From positions 1 through 34,525 of the IMG/VR virus record IMGVR_UViG_3300047409_000540: a DNA stretch of 34,525 nt. One strand, given 5' to 3'. The translations under genes were made by a program, and so were the position numbers. This stretch comes from a virus. Positions 1 through 6,066 of this stretch are shown here, one piece after another (positions within the stretch are counted from its first letter, which is position 1; every line of letters starts with the position of its first letter). Below the pieces are notes generated by a model. It was not told the origin of the DNA. It worked only from the letters and a program-made list of their open reading frames with translations, and did no database searches.

Positions 1-115
1 CCTGGCGCGGCTCCGGGGCCTTCAACCCGATGAAGGCCTTGACCTTCCCCCAGGCGCCCGCGAGCCTTTGCGTCAGCCTCCGCCCGGTCCCGCCACCACC
101 GTTCCCTCGCTCCAT
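1..115 (-). CDS. Partial CDS running off the left edge, unknown function
   Basis: Only the first 38 codons are present; no stop occurs before the edge. The start is ATG at 115, preceded by a strong AGGAGG about 6 nt upstream on the minus strand, which is why I accept it. The visible N-terminus is Gly- and Arg-rich (MERGNGGGGTGRR) followed by an amphipathic stretch (LAGAWGKVKAFIGLK). It follows the 200-568 gene after an 84-nt gap, so it is probably in the same leftward transcript. No family recognised. Confidence 0.5.
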   Translation of the reverse strand, partial: MERGNGGGGTGRRLTQRLAGAWGKVKAFIGLKAPEPRQ

Positions 116-199
116 TTTTCTCCTCCTCAGACCATCCACACTCACAGCCAAGGCCCCATGCCTCGCACCGTGCGCCATCCCAGGGCGGCCTGGTCTGAG

Positions 200-568
200 T
201 CACCTGACCCGGACCACCCGGCCGTCCACCACGTCCACTCCCGGAGGGAGATGCAACACGCGTGCCTGAATCCTGCGGCGCCCGAACCGGACGCCCTCCT
301 GGTGCCTCCGCATGAACACGTCCAGGTGGAGGCCGTGGACCTTGGAGCCGGTGCTCTCGCATACCATCGGTCCGGACTTCCAGCTCCACGCCCCAGGCCT
401 CTCCGCCGGGACCTCGAGCTGGAGCACGGCGCCCAACAGCTTGGGGTCACACGCCAGGGTCCGGCCCACCACAGGAGGAGTCCCGGCCTTCGTGGGCGCG
501 CCCAGCCATCGAGGGCCGACGCACAGCACACAGGCACAGAAGGCCGTCACCAGGAAGGTGATGGTCAC
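200..568 (-). CDS. Small protein with N-terminal membrane/signal segment, unknown function
   Basis: This is a 122-residue protein. The GTG start at 568 overlaps the preceding stop as GTGA, the pattern used through this operon. The first 17 residues (MTITFLVTAFCACVLCV) are hydrophobic and Cys-rich and look like a signal or single membrane anchor. The remainder is soluble and basic, with an Arg-rich C-terminus ending VDVVDGRVVRVR. It lies downstream of the amidase and the two-helix membrane protein, so an envelope or lysis-accessory role is possible, but no family is recognised. Confidence 0.55.
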   Translation of the reverse strand: MTITFLVTAFCACVLCVGPRWLGAPTKAGTPPVVGRTLACDPKLLGAVLQLEVPAERPGAWSWKSGPMVCESTGSKVHGLHLDVFMRRHQEGVRFGRRRIQARVLHLPPGVDVVDGRVVRVR

Positions 569-786
569 AGGTCCAGCTCCCGCGCTATCAGCTCGAGCGT
601 GGCATCCACCACGCTCCGCGGGTCCACCGCCTCCTCGAGGGCTACGGGCAGCACACGCCTGGTGACGTATCGCGGGCCGCGCCTGGCGGTGAGGGACAAC
701 ACGCCCAGCTCGGTCCTGATGACCAGCTCCTCGAATCCGAACCGGGCACGGAGTTCCGGCATGTCCATTCTCGCCAGCAGCCTCAC
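565..786 (-). CDS. Hypothetical 73-aa protein
   Basis: The start is GTG at 786 with AGGAGG 6 nt upstream and a GTGA overlap with the preceding gene, so the short version is preferred over the longer open frame. The protein is acidic at its C-terminus (a run of E and D with VVDATLELIARELDL) and has a central basic beta-like segment (TARRGPRYVTRRVLP). No catalytic motif, membrane helix or metal site is visible. Its N-terminal heptads suggest a small helical protein. Function unknown. Confidence 0.6.
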   Translation of the reverse strand: MRLLARMDMPELRARFGFEELVIRTELGVLSLTARRGPRYVTRRVLPVALEEAVDPRSVVDATLELIARELDL

Positions 787-1007
787 GCCGCACCTCCTTC
801 GACACAGGACCCAGAGCACACCACCAGCTCCTCCGCACTCTTTCGGAGTAGGGCCTGGAGGTCCAGGGCAGTTTCCTCGGGCATGACGCCCGCAAAGGGG
901 CGGCGCCCCGGTTCGTGAAAGGCCACGCGGAACATGCCTCCTAACAGGTCCCCCGTGATGCACCCGAACCCGTACCCCGGATGCAAAAACGCGTCTCCCA
1001 CTTTCAT
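783..1007 (-). CDS. Small beta-rich protein, CarD/Tudor-like N-terminus
   Basis: This is a 74-residue product. The ATG at 1007 overlaps the previous stop as ATGA. The N-terminus reads KVGDAFLHPGYGFGCITGD followed by a hydrophobic strand (FRVAF), the usual look of a small SH3-like or CarD-type beta barrel (a VGD..HP.YG.G.I pattern). The second half (ETALDLQALLRKSAEELVV) is an amphipathic helix. A nucleic-acid or RNA polymerase contact is possible by analogy with CarD N-domains, but the similarity is only motif-level. Confidence 0.55.
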   Translation of the reverse strand: MKVGDAFLHPGYGFGCITGDLLGGMFRVAFHEPGRRPFAGVMPEETALDLQALLRKSAEELVVCSGSCVEGGAA

Positions 1008-1111
1008 TGGGCCCCGCACATGGAGCACGGGACCGGCGCCCCAATCGCTGCGTTCCGGGAGCAGTTTGGGCACAGCCAATGCTCTGGCGTCTCGTCCCAT
1101 CTCCGCCTCAC
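1004..1111 (-). CDS. 35-aa zinc-ribbon microprotein
   Basis: This very short frame is accepted because it has a GTG start overlapping the upstream stop (GTGA), ends in an ATGA overlap with the next gene, and carries two clean knuckles, CPNC and CSMC, 12 residues apart at its C-terminus. Without it the 1008-1107 stretch would be a gap in an otherwise seamless operon. It is essentially just one zinc ribbon preceded by a short charged segment. The partner or target is unknown; such ribbons commonly bind nucleic acid or protein. Confidence 0.55.
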   Translation of the reverse strand: MRRRWDETPEHWLCPNCSRNAAIGAPVPCSMCGAQ

Positions 1112-1329
1112 CTCCAGAATCTCCCCAGGAGCAGGGAGCGCCTGGACAGAGGCTTCCCCACCTCCACCGCGGAGGCCAGGGCCACGGCCACGCCTGCGAC
1201 CACCTGGCCAGCGGAGGGCGCGGCCTTCTCCTGGCGCACCTCCTCCACCGCGTCCCTCAGCCGGTTCATGGTGGCCGCGGTGATGATGTCCCCGTTTTTG
1301 AAGACGGGCAGCGGACCCGGGACCGCCAC
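1108..1329 (-). CDS. Small protein with C-terminal transmembrane helix
   Basis: This is a 73-residue protein from GTG at 1329, which overlaps the previous TAG by one base. The N-terminal half contains FKNGDIITAATMNRLRDAVE, a pattern seen in phage tail/baseplate-type proteins just before a helix. Residues about 41-58 (GQVVAGVAVALASAVEVG) form a membrane-length hydrophobic helix, followed by a basic tail (SRRSLLLGRFWR). It sits beside the two-helix membrane protein downstream of the endolysin, so a lysis-accessory or membrane role is likely. No firm family. Confidence 0.55.
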   Translation of the reverse strand: MAVPGPLPVFKNGDIITAATMNRLRDAVEEVRQEKAAPSAGQVVAGVAVALASAVEVGKPLSRRSLLLGRFWR

Positions 1330-1529
1330 TACTTGGCCCCCAGGGCCGCGCCCAAGGAAACCTTGTGCCACTTCCCACCGATCCCGTACCGGATCTTCCC
1401 AACGGTGATGCCCAACGCGAACCGCCACCCGTTGCGGAAGAGCGCCAGGGCCACACGCTGACGGATGGGGCACGGCTTCGTCTGGATGCTCACCTGGTGG
1501 CGCCGGCCTCGAGGCCTCTTCCGCTTCAT
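1329..1529 (-). CDS. Small highly basic protein
   Basis: This is a 66-residue protein starting at ATG 1529, which overlaps the preceding stop (ATGA); GAGG lies about 7 nt upstream. It begins MKRKRPRGRRH and stays strongly basic, with repeated FRNGWRFALGITVGKIRYG beta-like segments. There are no Cys pairs or membrane helices. High basicity suggests nucleic-acid or membrane-surface binding. Function unknown. Confidence 0.6.
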   Translation of the reverse strand: MKRKRPRGRRHQVSIQTKPCPIRQRVALALFRNGWRFALGITVGKIRYGIGGKWHKVSLGAALGAK

Positions 1530-1705
1530 CGGGTCCTCGTCCAGAACACGCCCGACACCATGGCCAGGGCAAGGTAAACGAATCCCGCGGCCACCTTCCA
1601 TCCGTAGTGGTCCGCGATGCTCACGAGGTAGCACGCGAAAACTCCCGCGGCCACCGCGAAGGCCAGGAGCGCGATGAGGGTATCAACAGCTCGGCGGCGC
1701 GTCAT
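1526..1705 (-). CDS. 59-aa membrane protein with two helices, holin candidate
   Basis: The frame has ATG at 1705 overlapping the upstream stop (ATGA) and its own TGA overlapping the next ATG. The N-terminus is MTRRR. Helix 1 is about residues 9-30 (LIALLAFAVAAGVFACYLV) and helix 2 about 37-55 (VAAGFVYLALAMVSGVF), joined by a short loop, and it ends in TRTR. Two helices with charged ends, two genes after the endolysin, fit a class II-type holin. No sequence family is claimed. It is too short to be found by a typical length cut-off. Confidence 0.6.
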   Translation of the reverse strand: MTRRRAVDTLIALLAFAVAAGVFACYLVSIADHYGWKVAAGFVYLALAMVSGVFWTRTR

Positions 1706-1965
1706 GCCTTCCTCCTGGACAGCCTGGCCACCTGGCGCAGGGCGTAGCGGCGGCGGTACTTGTGGTCCTGGACAGGCGCGAGGTAGAGAGACGTCCCGGG
1801 GCTCCGCAGTACCGCCCGGTCAATCCGCTTCAGCATCCTCCTGGAAACGGTAAAGGAGACGTCTCCGAAGGAGACAAGGTTACTGATGACATGGCACATG
1901 CCCTGATAGCGCGGCTCCTTGAAGTAGTGCGCCAGGTATTTCCAGGCGGACCGTTCCGTCATCAT
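1702..1965 (-). CDS. Basic 87-aa protein in the lysis region
   Basis: The start is at ATG 1965 (a second ATG follows at 1962) with a perfect AAGGAGG 7 nt upstream, one of the best ribosome sites on this strand. The gene overlaps the amidase stop upstream and the holin candidate downstream. The protein is Arg/Lys/Tyr-rich, with a hydrophobic middle (ISNLVSFGDVSFTV) and a very basic C-terminus (ARLSRRKA). The strong ribosome site implies high expression. No known family recognised. Confidence 0.6.
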   Translation of the reverse strand: MMTERSAWKYLAHYFKEPRYQGMCHVISNLVSFGDVSFTVSRRMLKRIDRAVLRSPGTSLYLAPVQDHKYRRRYALRQVARLSRRKA

Positions 1966-2510
1966 GACAACACCTCCTTGACAGTGCGTAGGAAGAAGTC
2001 CATGGGAAACGACGGACCCGGGTCCCAATGGTCACCATGACCTGGAAAGGCCAGGGACGCCAGGTTGTGAGTGGTGATGCCCCGGCCGGTCTGGAGCCGG
2101 AGAATGTCGTGCGTCACCAGGACCGGGGGAATGTCCCAGGCCTTGCACAGGGCCGCCACGAGGTCCGCGGCTCGGCGCACGGTCAGGCTCGAGTCCGCGT
2201 CCGCCCACTGGGCCGCGGATTGCTTGGCCTCGCCGCACAGCTCAACACCGATGCCCCGCCCGTTCACGCCCCACGCGTGCCACGCCGCGGCCTGGGTGGG
2301 GACGCACTGGATGACCTCCTTGGGGTCCACCACGTAGTGGGCGGAGGCCCGGCATCGGGAGTCCTGAAACCACGCGGCCACGGCGCGCGCGGACCCCGCG
2401 TACTCCTTGCCCTCCGTGGAGTGCAGGACGATGAGGTCCACGCGTGTCCGCCCGAACTGCGGCCCTTGATTCTCACTCTCGAGGAGTGGCACCGTCGCCA
2501 GGTCTATCAC
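1962..2510 (-). CDS. Endolysin, N-acetylmuramoyl-L-alanine amidase (Amidase_2/PGRP-like)
   Basis: The predicted lysis enzyme cuts the amide bond between muramic acid and the stem peptide. It has 182 residues from GTG 2510, chosen for its GTGA overlap and the AAGGAG 9 nt upstream; an in-frame ATG at 2558 is the alternative. Family signatures are VLHSTEG with candidate zinc ligand His30, SAHYVVD at 56-62, the helix AWHAWGVNGRGIGVELCG, and TTH (His148) plus HWDPGPSFP with Asp163 in the usual third-ligand position. No cell-wall-binding domain or signal peptide is present, so a holin would be needed; the 1526-1705 gene is the candidate. Confidence 0.85.
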   Translation of the reverse strand: MIDLATVPLLESENQGPQFGRTRVDLIVLHSTEGKEYAGSARAVAAWFQDSRCRASAHYVVDPKEVIQCVPTQAAAWHAWGVNGRGIGVELCGEAKQSAAQWADADSSLTVRRAADLVAALCKAWDIPPVLVTHDILRLQTGRGITTHNLASLAFPGHGDHWDPGPSFPMDFFLRTVKEVLS

Positions 2511-2719
2511 TTCGCTGCTCTCCTTCGGATTGCGCGGACTGCGGGGCGGTGCATCCATAGCCCCAAGCATCCCGGCTCACACTCTTTCCCCTCCGCCATC
2601 CGACGAACGCGGGCCAGACACTCCGCGGTCCAGTCCACGCCCCGCATGGTGATCCATCCGTAGGGGACCCAGCTGACGGTGTTGAACGTGCCGGCTGCGT
2701 CATAGGCCGTGTACCTCAT
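2507..2719 (-). CDS. Hypothetical 70-aa protein
   Basis: The ATG at 2719 overlaps the upstream stop as ATGA, so this start is preferred over one seven codons earlier. The N-terminal half is Tyr/Trp-rich (RYTAYDAAGTFNTVSWVPYGW), followed by an amphipathic helix (AECLARVRRMAEG) and a short Cys pair region (ECEPGCLGLW). The C-terminus is basic (AIRRRAAK). It lies directly before the amidase. No recognised domain. Confidence 0.55.
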   Translation of the reverse strand: MRYTAYDAAGTFNTVSWVPYGWITMRGVDWTAECLARVRRMAEGKECEPGCLGLWMHRPAVRAIRRRAAK

Positions 2720-3096
2720 CCCCGCTCCAGTCCGGCCCACAGCTCTTTCCTGTAGGGCTCCTGTGGGCCTTTGGGCAGATCAAGGCCCAGGCCCAGCTCC
2801 TCTATCAGAAGGGGGATAGTGACGTCAATGGCCACATGGAGGTCCACGTCCCGGAGGCGGTATGCCCGTCCGTGCCAGAGTCTGTACTCGAATCCGAACA
2901 GACACTGGCCGGCAAGCACCGGAGTCCAGCCCCCGCCAACGTGATCCTCTACCTCCAGGACCCCAGTGGGGAACCGCTCTTTCACCGCGGCCAGCAGCTT
3001 CGACACGAAGAGGTCCCTGGCCTGGTCCTCCGTGCGCTCCTTCTCAGCTTTCAGCCGCGCCTGGCTGAACCGCTCCATGTGAGTCATGCTCTTCAC
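2716..3096 (-). CDS. Hypothetical 126-aa protein
   Basis: GTG at 3096 is chosen because GGAGG lies 7 nt upstream; the first ATG at 3087 would be 16 nt away. Residues about 8-40 are a charged helix (ARLKAEKERTEDQARDLFVSKLL), followed by a mixed alpha/beta part with LRDVDLHVAIDVTIPLLIEELG. This looks like a compact cytoplasmic phage protein with no visible catalytic site. It is separated from the gene upstream by only two bases. Confidence 0.6.
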   Translation of the reverse strand: MKSMTHMERFSQARLKAEKERTEDQARDLFVSKLLAAVKERFPTGVLEVEDHVGGGWTPVLAGQCLFGFEYRLWHGRAYRLRDVDLHVAIDVTIPLLIEELGLGLDLPKGPQEPYRKELWAGLERG

Positions 3097-3098
3097 GC

Positions 3099-3602
3099 CT
3101 ACTCCTCCTTCCTCACAAACGGCAGGACCTTGTTCGTGGTCACGGGCACCGCGGACCGCTCCGGGGGATTCAGGACGTACACCGCAACGCCCTGGACCAG
3201 CTCCATGAGGTCCCACCGCTCAAGGGCCGCATCGTGCGACCGGAGTAGGGCGTGACTCGCGGGCGCCCGGTCCAGCCGCGGAGGGACGGCCTCGCGGACC
3301 GGGGTCATGAGGTGCCGCGGCGCCGGGAGCTGCACGGTGTAGCCCCGCGCCATGAGCGCCACGTCCACCCGCCGCGCGTCCCTCGAGAAGACGCACACCG
3401 CCGTACTCCCGGAGGCCAGGGCGGCCACCTGGTAGCGCGCGCTCCGCTCGAGGTCCCCCACACCCTGGGCCCACTCCACGTCCGCGGAGCTGAAGGCCCC
3501 GTCCGGAGCCTGGACCGAAACGCGGACCCCGTTCTCGATGACGGAAAACATCACGGAGGTCCCCTCCGGGCATCCCTGTAGCACCCTGGCCAGCCTCTTC
3601 AT
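3099..3602 (-). CDS. Hypothetical 167-aa protein
   Basis: The start is ATG 3602, giving the ATGA overlap with the Zn-ribbon gene upstream; the frame is open further upstream but without operon-style overlap. The N-terminal half is beta-rich (TSVMFSVIENGVRVSVQAPDG), with GSTAVCVFSRDARRVDVALM in the middle, and the C-terminal half has AVPPRLDRAPASHALLRSHD. No metal site or membrane segment is seen. No family recognised. Confidence 0.6.
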   Translation of the reverse strand: MKRLARVLQGCPEGTSVMFSVIENGVRVSVQAPDGAFSSADVEWAQGVGDLERSARYQVAALASGSTAVCVFSRDARRVDVALMARGYTVQLPAPRHLMTPVREAVPPRLDRAPASHALLRSHDAALERWDLMELVQGVAVYVLNPPERSAVPVTTNKVLPFVRKEE

Positions 3603-3895
3603 GACTTCGTCTCCTCCTGCTCTAGATACTGACGCCACGACGGATTCCGCTCCAGCTCCCACGCGCCGTTCCGCGCCACCTGGGCGCGGATGCACGCGGG
3701 GCACGTCACGCCTCGAGGGAGGACGGACGCGCGGCCAGGGTAGGACTCCCCGCACCGAATCGCGTTCGTGAAGGGGTCCCGGAGGTGAACCGGGCTGACG
3801 TCCTGGCACCCGGTTCCGAAACAGACAGGGCACCGTAGCTGGTCCGGGCCGGGAGGTGCGCCACTACCTCCGCACGTGTTGCACGCCCGCGTCAT
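3599..3895 (-). CDS. 98-aa zinc-finger protein with DnaJ-like CxxCxGxG knuckles
   Basis: The N-terminus carries CNTCGGSG (Cys5, Cys8) and CPVCFGTGC (Cys22, Cys25, Cys30), the repeat form of the DnaJ central zinc domain. A further Cys48 and CPAC (Cys65, Cys68) may form a second site. The C-terminus is a charged helix (SWRQYLEQEETKS). Its ATG overlaps the downstream operon as ATGA. By family knowledge such knuckles bind zinc and often unfolded protein or nucleic acid; the actual partner is not visible. Confidence 0.65.
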   Translation of the reverse strand: MTRACNTCGGSGAPPGPDQLRCPVCFGTGCQDVSPVHLRDPFTNAIRCGESYPGRASVLPRGVTCPACIRAQVARNGAWELERNPSWRQYLEQEETKS

Positions 3896-4194
3896 CTGAG
3901 CACCACCGCTCCGTTAGGTCCTCGCTCCACGATGACGTCCCGGCCGGTGTCCTTCTTGAAAAAGCACCGGAAGCAGAGGCCCCCTACTCGAGGGCGCCGC
4001 GTCTTGTACGTCACACCACAGGCGCAAACGGCCTGGACCAGAGGACGCGGAGCACATCGGACGCACGTTGCGGCCTCCGGGACCTGGGTGAAGCGGAGCG
4101 TGCCGCGGTTGTAGCTACCACACACGGCCTCCCGGTAGTCTCCCAGGTGCTCCGTTCCCCTCTTCAGGAGATGGACCCGCGGCTGGGGGGTCAT
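3892..4194 (-). CDS. 100-aa Cys-rich (zinc-ribbon) protein
   Basis: ATG at 4194 overlaps the SprT-like stop as ATGA. Cysteine pairs are CVRC (44/47), CAC (57/59) and CFRC (74/77), plus Cys25, enough for two zinc sites. The N-terminal half is polar and may be a beta hairpin (GTLRFTQVPE). The C-terminus (RDVIVERGPNGAVVLR) is beta-like. It directly follows the SprT-like metalloprotease, which also ends in a zinc ribbon, so they may act together; that link is inferred from position only. Confidence 0.6.
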   Translation of the reverse strand: MTPQPRVHLLKRGTEHLGDYREAVCGSYNRGTLRFTQVPEAATCVRCAPRPLVQAVCACGVTYKTRRPRVGGLCFRCFFKKDTGRDVIVERGPNGAVVLR

Positions 4195-4745
4195 CGGCGG
4201 CCCGCCTGGAAGGACCCGCCGCAGTCGTTGCACGTGGCGTGGAAGTCATCCCGGGCCACGCGGACCTTGATGCCACACTCACAGATGAAGAGGCGGAGCC
4301 GGGAGCCGGGTTTCGCGGAGCTGGCCGGGGCGAGGAGCGCCGGGTGAGGGTACGCGGGCAGGCGCTTCGCCAGGGCCTCGAGCTGGAAGGTCAGCTGCTC
4401 CGTGCTGGGCGTGGACGTCCAGGGCTTGCGGAACCCGCACGCCTTGGCCACCTTGACGAAGCCTCCCTTGTGGCCCTCGCCAGGGGTGGCCGCGTGGATC
4501 AGCTCATGGAGCAACGTCTCGAGCACCGGCAGGACCGCGGACAGCTCCGGGCTGATGAAGATGTGCGCGAGGCCGTCCGCGGAGGCGGATCCTTGCCAGC
4601 ACTGCCCAATCGCCTTGCGACCACCGCGGGACCCCTTGGGGAACCCGACGCTCACGTGGGCGTCCGGGACCGTGGTGTTCGCCCGGGCGCTCACCAGCTC
4701 CCGGAGTTCCGCCGCCGCCATCCTCAGCCACTCTTCTCTGGTCAT
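4191..4745 (-). CDS. SprT-like zinc metalloprotease with C-terminal zinc ribbon
   Basis: This is a 184-residue protein. The active site is HELIH at 80-84, inside LLHELIHAATPGEGHKGGF, with His92 as third ligand, the arrangement of SprT/Spartan-type zincins. The C-terminal ribbon uses Cys155, Cys157, Cys172 and Cys175. SprT-family proteins are known for DNA-protein crosslink handling; whether the phage one does this is inference. I use ATG 4745 because GGAGG is 5 nt upstream. ATG 4757 is also possible and would keep the same 12-nt distance from the TGGCACG box seen at the two sister promoters. It is the first gene of its transcription unit. Confidence 0.8.
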   Translation of the reverse strand: MTREEWLRMAAAELRELVSARANTTVPDAHVSVGFPKGSRGGRKAIGQCWQGSASADGLAHIFISPELSAVLPVLETLLHELIHAATPGEGHKGGFVKVAKACGFRKPWTSTPSTEQLTFQLEALAKRLPAYPHPALLAPASSAKPGSRLRLFICECGIKVRVARDDFHATCNDCGGSFQAGRR

Positions 4746-4769
4746 TCTCGCCTCCATGCCGTTCTTGAA

Positions 4770-4785
4770 TGCAGGACGCGTGCCA
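4770..4785 (-). promoter_or_regulatory. Sigma-54-like -24/-12 box, module 1 (upstream of the SprT-like gene)
   Basis: The minus strand reads TGGCACGCGTCCTGCA. GG and GC are separated by exactly 10 bp, as in the sigma-54 consensus (TGGCACG, then TTGC), with CTGC in place of TTGC. The predicted start would be near 4759. It lies 12 nt before ATG 4757 and 24 nt before ATG 4745. The same box occurs at 5693-5708 and 7302-7317. Confidence 0.55.
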
Positions 4786-4844
4786 GCCGTAACTCGTTTA
4801 AACATGGCGAACCGGGGGCCTCGAGGGCGACAAAAAACGGCGCA

Positions 4845-4864
4845 GTGACAACAATTGTTGTCAC
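4845..4864. promoter_or_regulatory. Perfect 20-bp palindrome, operator/activator-site candidate, module 1
   Basis: The sequence GTGACAACAATTGTTGTCAC is a perfect inverted repeat that also contains the TGA stop of the 4861-5187 gene. It is centred about 95 bp upstream of the predicted start of the box at 4770-4785, the usual distance for a sigma-54 activator site. A related palindrome occurs at 5779-5796. Confidence 0.6.
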
Positions 4865-5187
4865 GCGGGATACTCCTCCCGGGGGAGGCCGGCGTCCGCC
4901 AGGTACTTGGGCCAGCAGCTCCGGCAGATTCCATGCGAGGTCCCGCCGTCCTGCTCCGGGGCGCACGGCACGGCGCCGTACACCGCGCGGCACACACAGC
5001 ACGCCACGGCCAGCTTCGGCACCGTGTAGGCCAGGACCAGGTCACCCTTCGCGCGGAGGAGGACGCACCGCAAGCACTCCACCAGCTCCGCGTCCGTCAC
5101 CAGGGACGTCAGGCGCACGGCGGCCGGCTGGCCGCAGGCGCACGCGGCCCCGGACGCGCGGGTCACGTACCAGGACGGGGCGCTCAC
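4861..5187 (-). CDS. 108-aa Cys-rich protein with several zinc knuckles
   Basis: GTG 5187 overlaps the previous stop (GTGA). The protein has CAC (16/18), CLRC (38/41), CCVC (63-66), Cys75 and CRSC (88/91), enough for two zinc sites. Its C-terminus, CWPKYLADAGLP, resembles the end of the preceding gene (CQAYLAALGLP), so the two look like diverged tandem relatives. The stop codon is built into the regulatory palindrome. Function unknown; nucleic-acid or protein binding is plausible. Confidence 0.6.
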   Translation of the reverse strand: MSAPSWYVTRASGAACACGQPAAVRLTSLVTDAELVECLRCVLLRAKGDLVLAYTVPKLAVACCVCRAVYGAVPCAPEQDGGTSHGICRSCWPKYLADAGLPREEYPA

Positions 5188-5462
5188 GCGCGGGGCTCCG
5201 GAAGGGACGGGAGGCCCAGGGCGGCCAGGTACGCCTGGCACTCGCGGCGGAAGGGCTCCCGGGACTTGCAGTCCGGGCAGTCCACGTCCAGAGGACTCCG
5301 GGTCACCCGGGTCCCGCCCACGGCCCCGCACAGGGCCTGGGAGCCCCACGCCAGGTGGAGGAGGGCACGCCTGGGGACTGCAACACCACAGATGTCGCAG
5401 ACCGCGTGTCCTTGCCAGCTGAGGTGTTGCTTCCACACATGAAGGTGCGCTGGCGTCTTCAT
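5184..5462 (-). CDS. 92-aa Cys/His-rich zinc-ribbon protein
   Basis: ATG 5462 overlaps the upstream stop as ATGA. Pairs CDIC (22/25) and CPDC (62/65), with Cys45, Cys75 and several His near the N-terminus (AHLHVWKQHLSWQGH), suggest a zinc fold. The C-terminal CQAYLAALGLP is shared in form with the next gene. No catalytic residues are recognised. Confidence 0.6.
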   Translation of the reverse strand: MKTPAHLHVWKQHLSWQGHAVCDICGVAVPRRALLHLAWGSQALCGAVGGTRVTRSPLDVDCPDCKSREPFRRECQAYLAALGLPSLPEPRA

Positions 5463-5680
5463 TCCTGGCCCTCCCTCATCTCGCGGCGTTCACGCGCGGT
5501 GAGCGCCTTGGGCTGGAGGATCCGGCGGCGCCGGGCCTCGTCCGTCACGAAGGCCACCTGGGCCGCCAGGACCTGGTCACCGGCCAAGGGGCCCGCGGCC
5601 AGCTTCGCGGACGTCTCCAGCCACCGGAGGATTTCCAGGTTGGAGGTCAGCGTGATTCCGTTCCCGAAGGGGTCACTCAT
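5459..5680 (-). CDS. 73-aa helical protein, first gene of a transcription unit
   Basis: ATG 5680 lies 12 nt after the TGGCACG box of module 2 and follows AGGGAAGG. The sequence is mostly helical (LEILRWLETSAKLAAGPLAGDQVLAAQVAFV) with a very basic, charged C-terminus (ARRRRILQPKALTARERREMREGQE). It ends in an ATGA overlap with the zinc-ribbon gene. A DNA-binding or regulatory role is possible from the charge pattern but not shown. Confidence 0.6.
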   Translation of the reverse strand: MSDPFGNGITLTSNLEILRWLETSAKLAAGPLAGDQVLAAQVAFVTDEARRRRILQPKALTARERREMREGQE

Positions 5681-5692
5681 GCCCTTCCCTAA

Positions 5693-5708
5693 TGCAGCAT
5701 CCGTGCCA
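5693..5708 (-). promoter_or_regulatory. Sigma-54-like -24/-12 box, module 2
   Basis: The minus strand reads TGGCACGGATGCTGCA, with GG and GC 10 bp apart as in sigma-54 promoters. The predicted start near 5682 would be only two bases before ATG 5680. A 13-bp block, AAACAAAGGACTT on the minus strand (5724-5736), is also present upstream of module 3 (7324-7336). Confidence 0.55.
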
Positions 5709-5778
5709 GGCCTCGAGGCCCGCAAGTCCTTTGTTTGCGTCTCCACCCACTCCTCCGGGCTGACACTTTTTGGCGGAG

Positions 5779-5796
5779 TGACAGCAATTGTTGTCA
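5779..5796. promoter_or_regulatory. Imperfect 18-bp palindrome, operator/activator-site candidate, module 2
   Basis: The sequence TGACAGCAATTGTTGTCA differs from the module 1 palindrome at one position. It is centred about 105 bp upstream of the predicted start of module 2. On the minus strand both copies are followed by CACT(G/C)CGCC and, 6 nt later, by an extra TGTC half-site. The 5681-5838 gap holds no gene that I can support. Confidence 0.55.
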
Positions 5797-5838
5797 TGTA
5801 CCGCCCTGGAGGGGCGAGGACACCAGGGCCCAGAGGCT

Positions 5839-6066
5839 TCACAGGAGCCCCTGGCCGTCCAGGAATAGGAGGACGTCCGACAGAGTCCGGAGGGAGTCCT
5901 GGAAGAACGTCCGGCCGTCAATCACCAGGGTCCAGCACCCACGGGACCGACACGCGGTCCACCTGGCCCCGCGGTAGACCTCCACGCCACCCTCGAGAGA
6001 GTACTCATACCGCGCCAGGGTCCCCCGGCCGCCGGGGACCATGACGCGGGTGTAGCGCACGCTCAC
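5839..6066 (-). CDS. Hypothetical 75-aa protein
   Basis: GTG 6066 overlaps the upstream stop as GTGA. The protein is compact and beta-rich: VRYTRVMVPGGRGTLARYEYSL, then VEVYRGARWTA and CWTLVIDGRTFF, ending in a helix with LSDVLLFLDGQGLL. It has two Cys but no paired knuckle. It is the last gene of the unit that begins at 7288. No family recognised. Confidence 0.6.
   Translation of the reverse strand: MSVRYTRVMVPGGRGTLARYEYSLEGGVEVYRGARWTACRSRGCWTLVIDGRTFFQDSLRTLSDVLLFLDGQGLL

Noticed and set aside
142-537. A 131-codon minus-strand frame with many Arg/Ser/Trp
   Set aside because: It overlaps the 200-568 gene, which has operon-style start overlap and a sensible composition.
2270-2290. Another TGGCACG-like box on the minus strand inside the amidase gene
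   Set aside because: GG-N10-GC spacing is present, but the -12 part is GGGC, there is no upstream palindrome and no gene start follows.
4770-4790. Reading the module boxes as sigma-70 promoters (TTACGG/TTGCGG as -35)
   Set aside because: The distance between that hexamer and the rest differs among the three copies, while the TGGCACG...CTGCA box is invariant in spacing.
4239-6044. A 601-codon open frame on the plus strand
   Set aside because: It is opposite six well-supported minus-strand genes with overlapping starts and zinc motifs; its product is low-complexity Arg/Gly/Pro, typical of antisense frames in GC-rich DNA.
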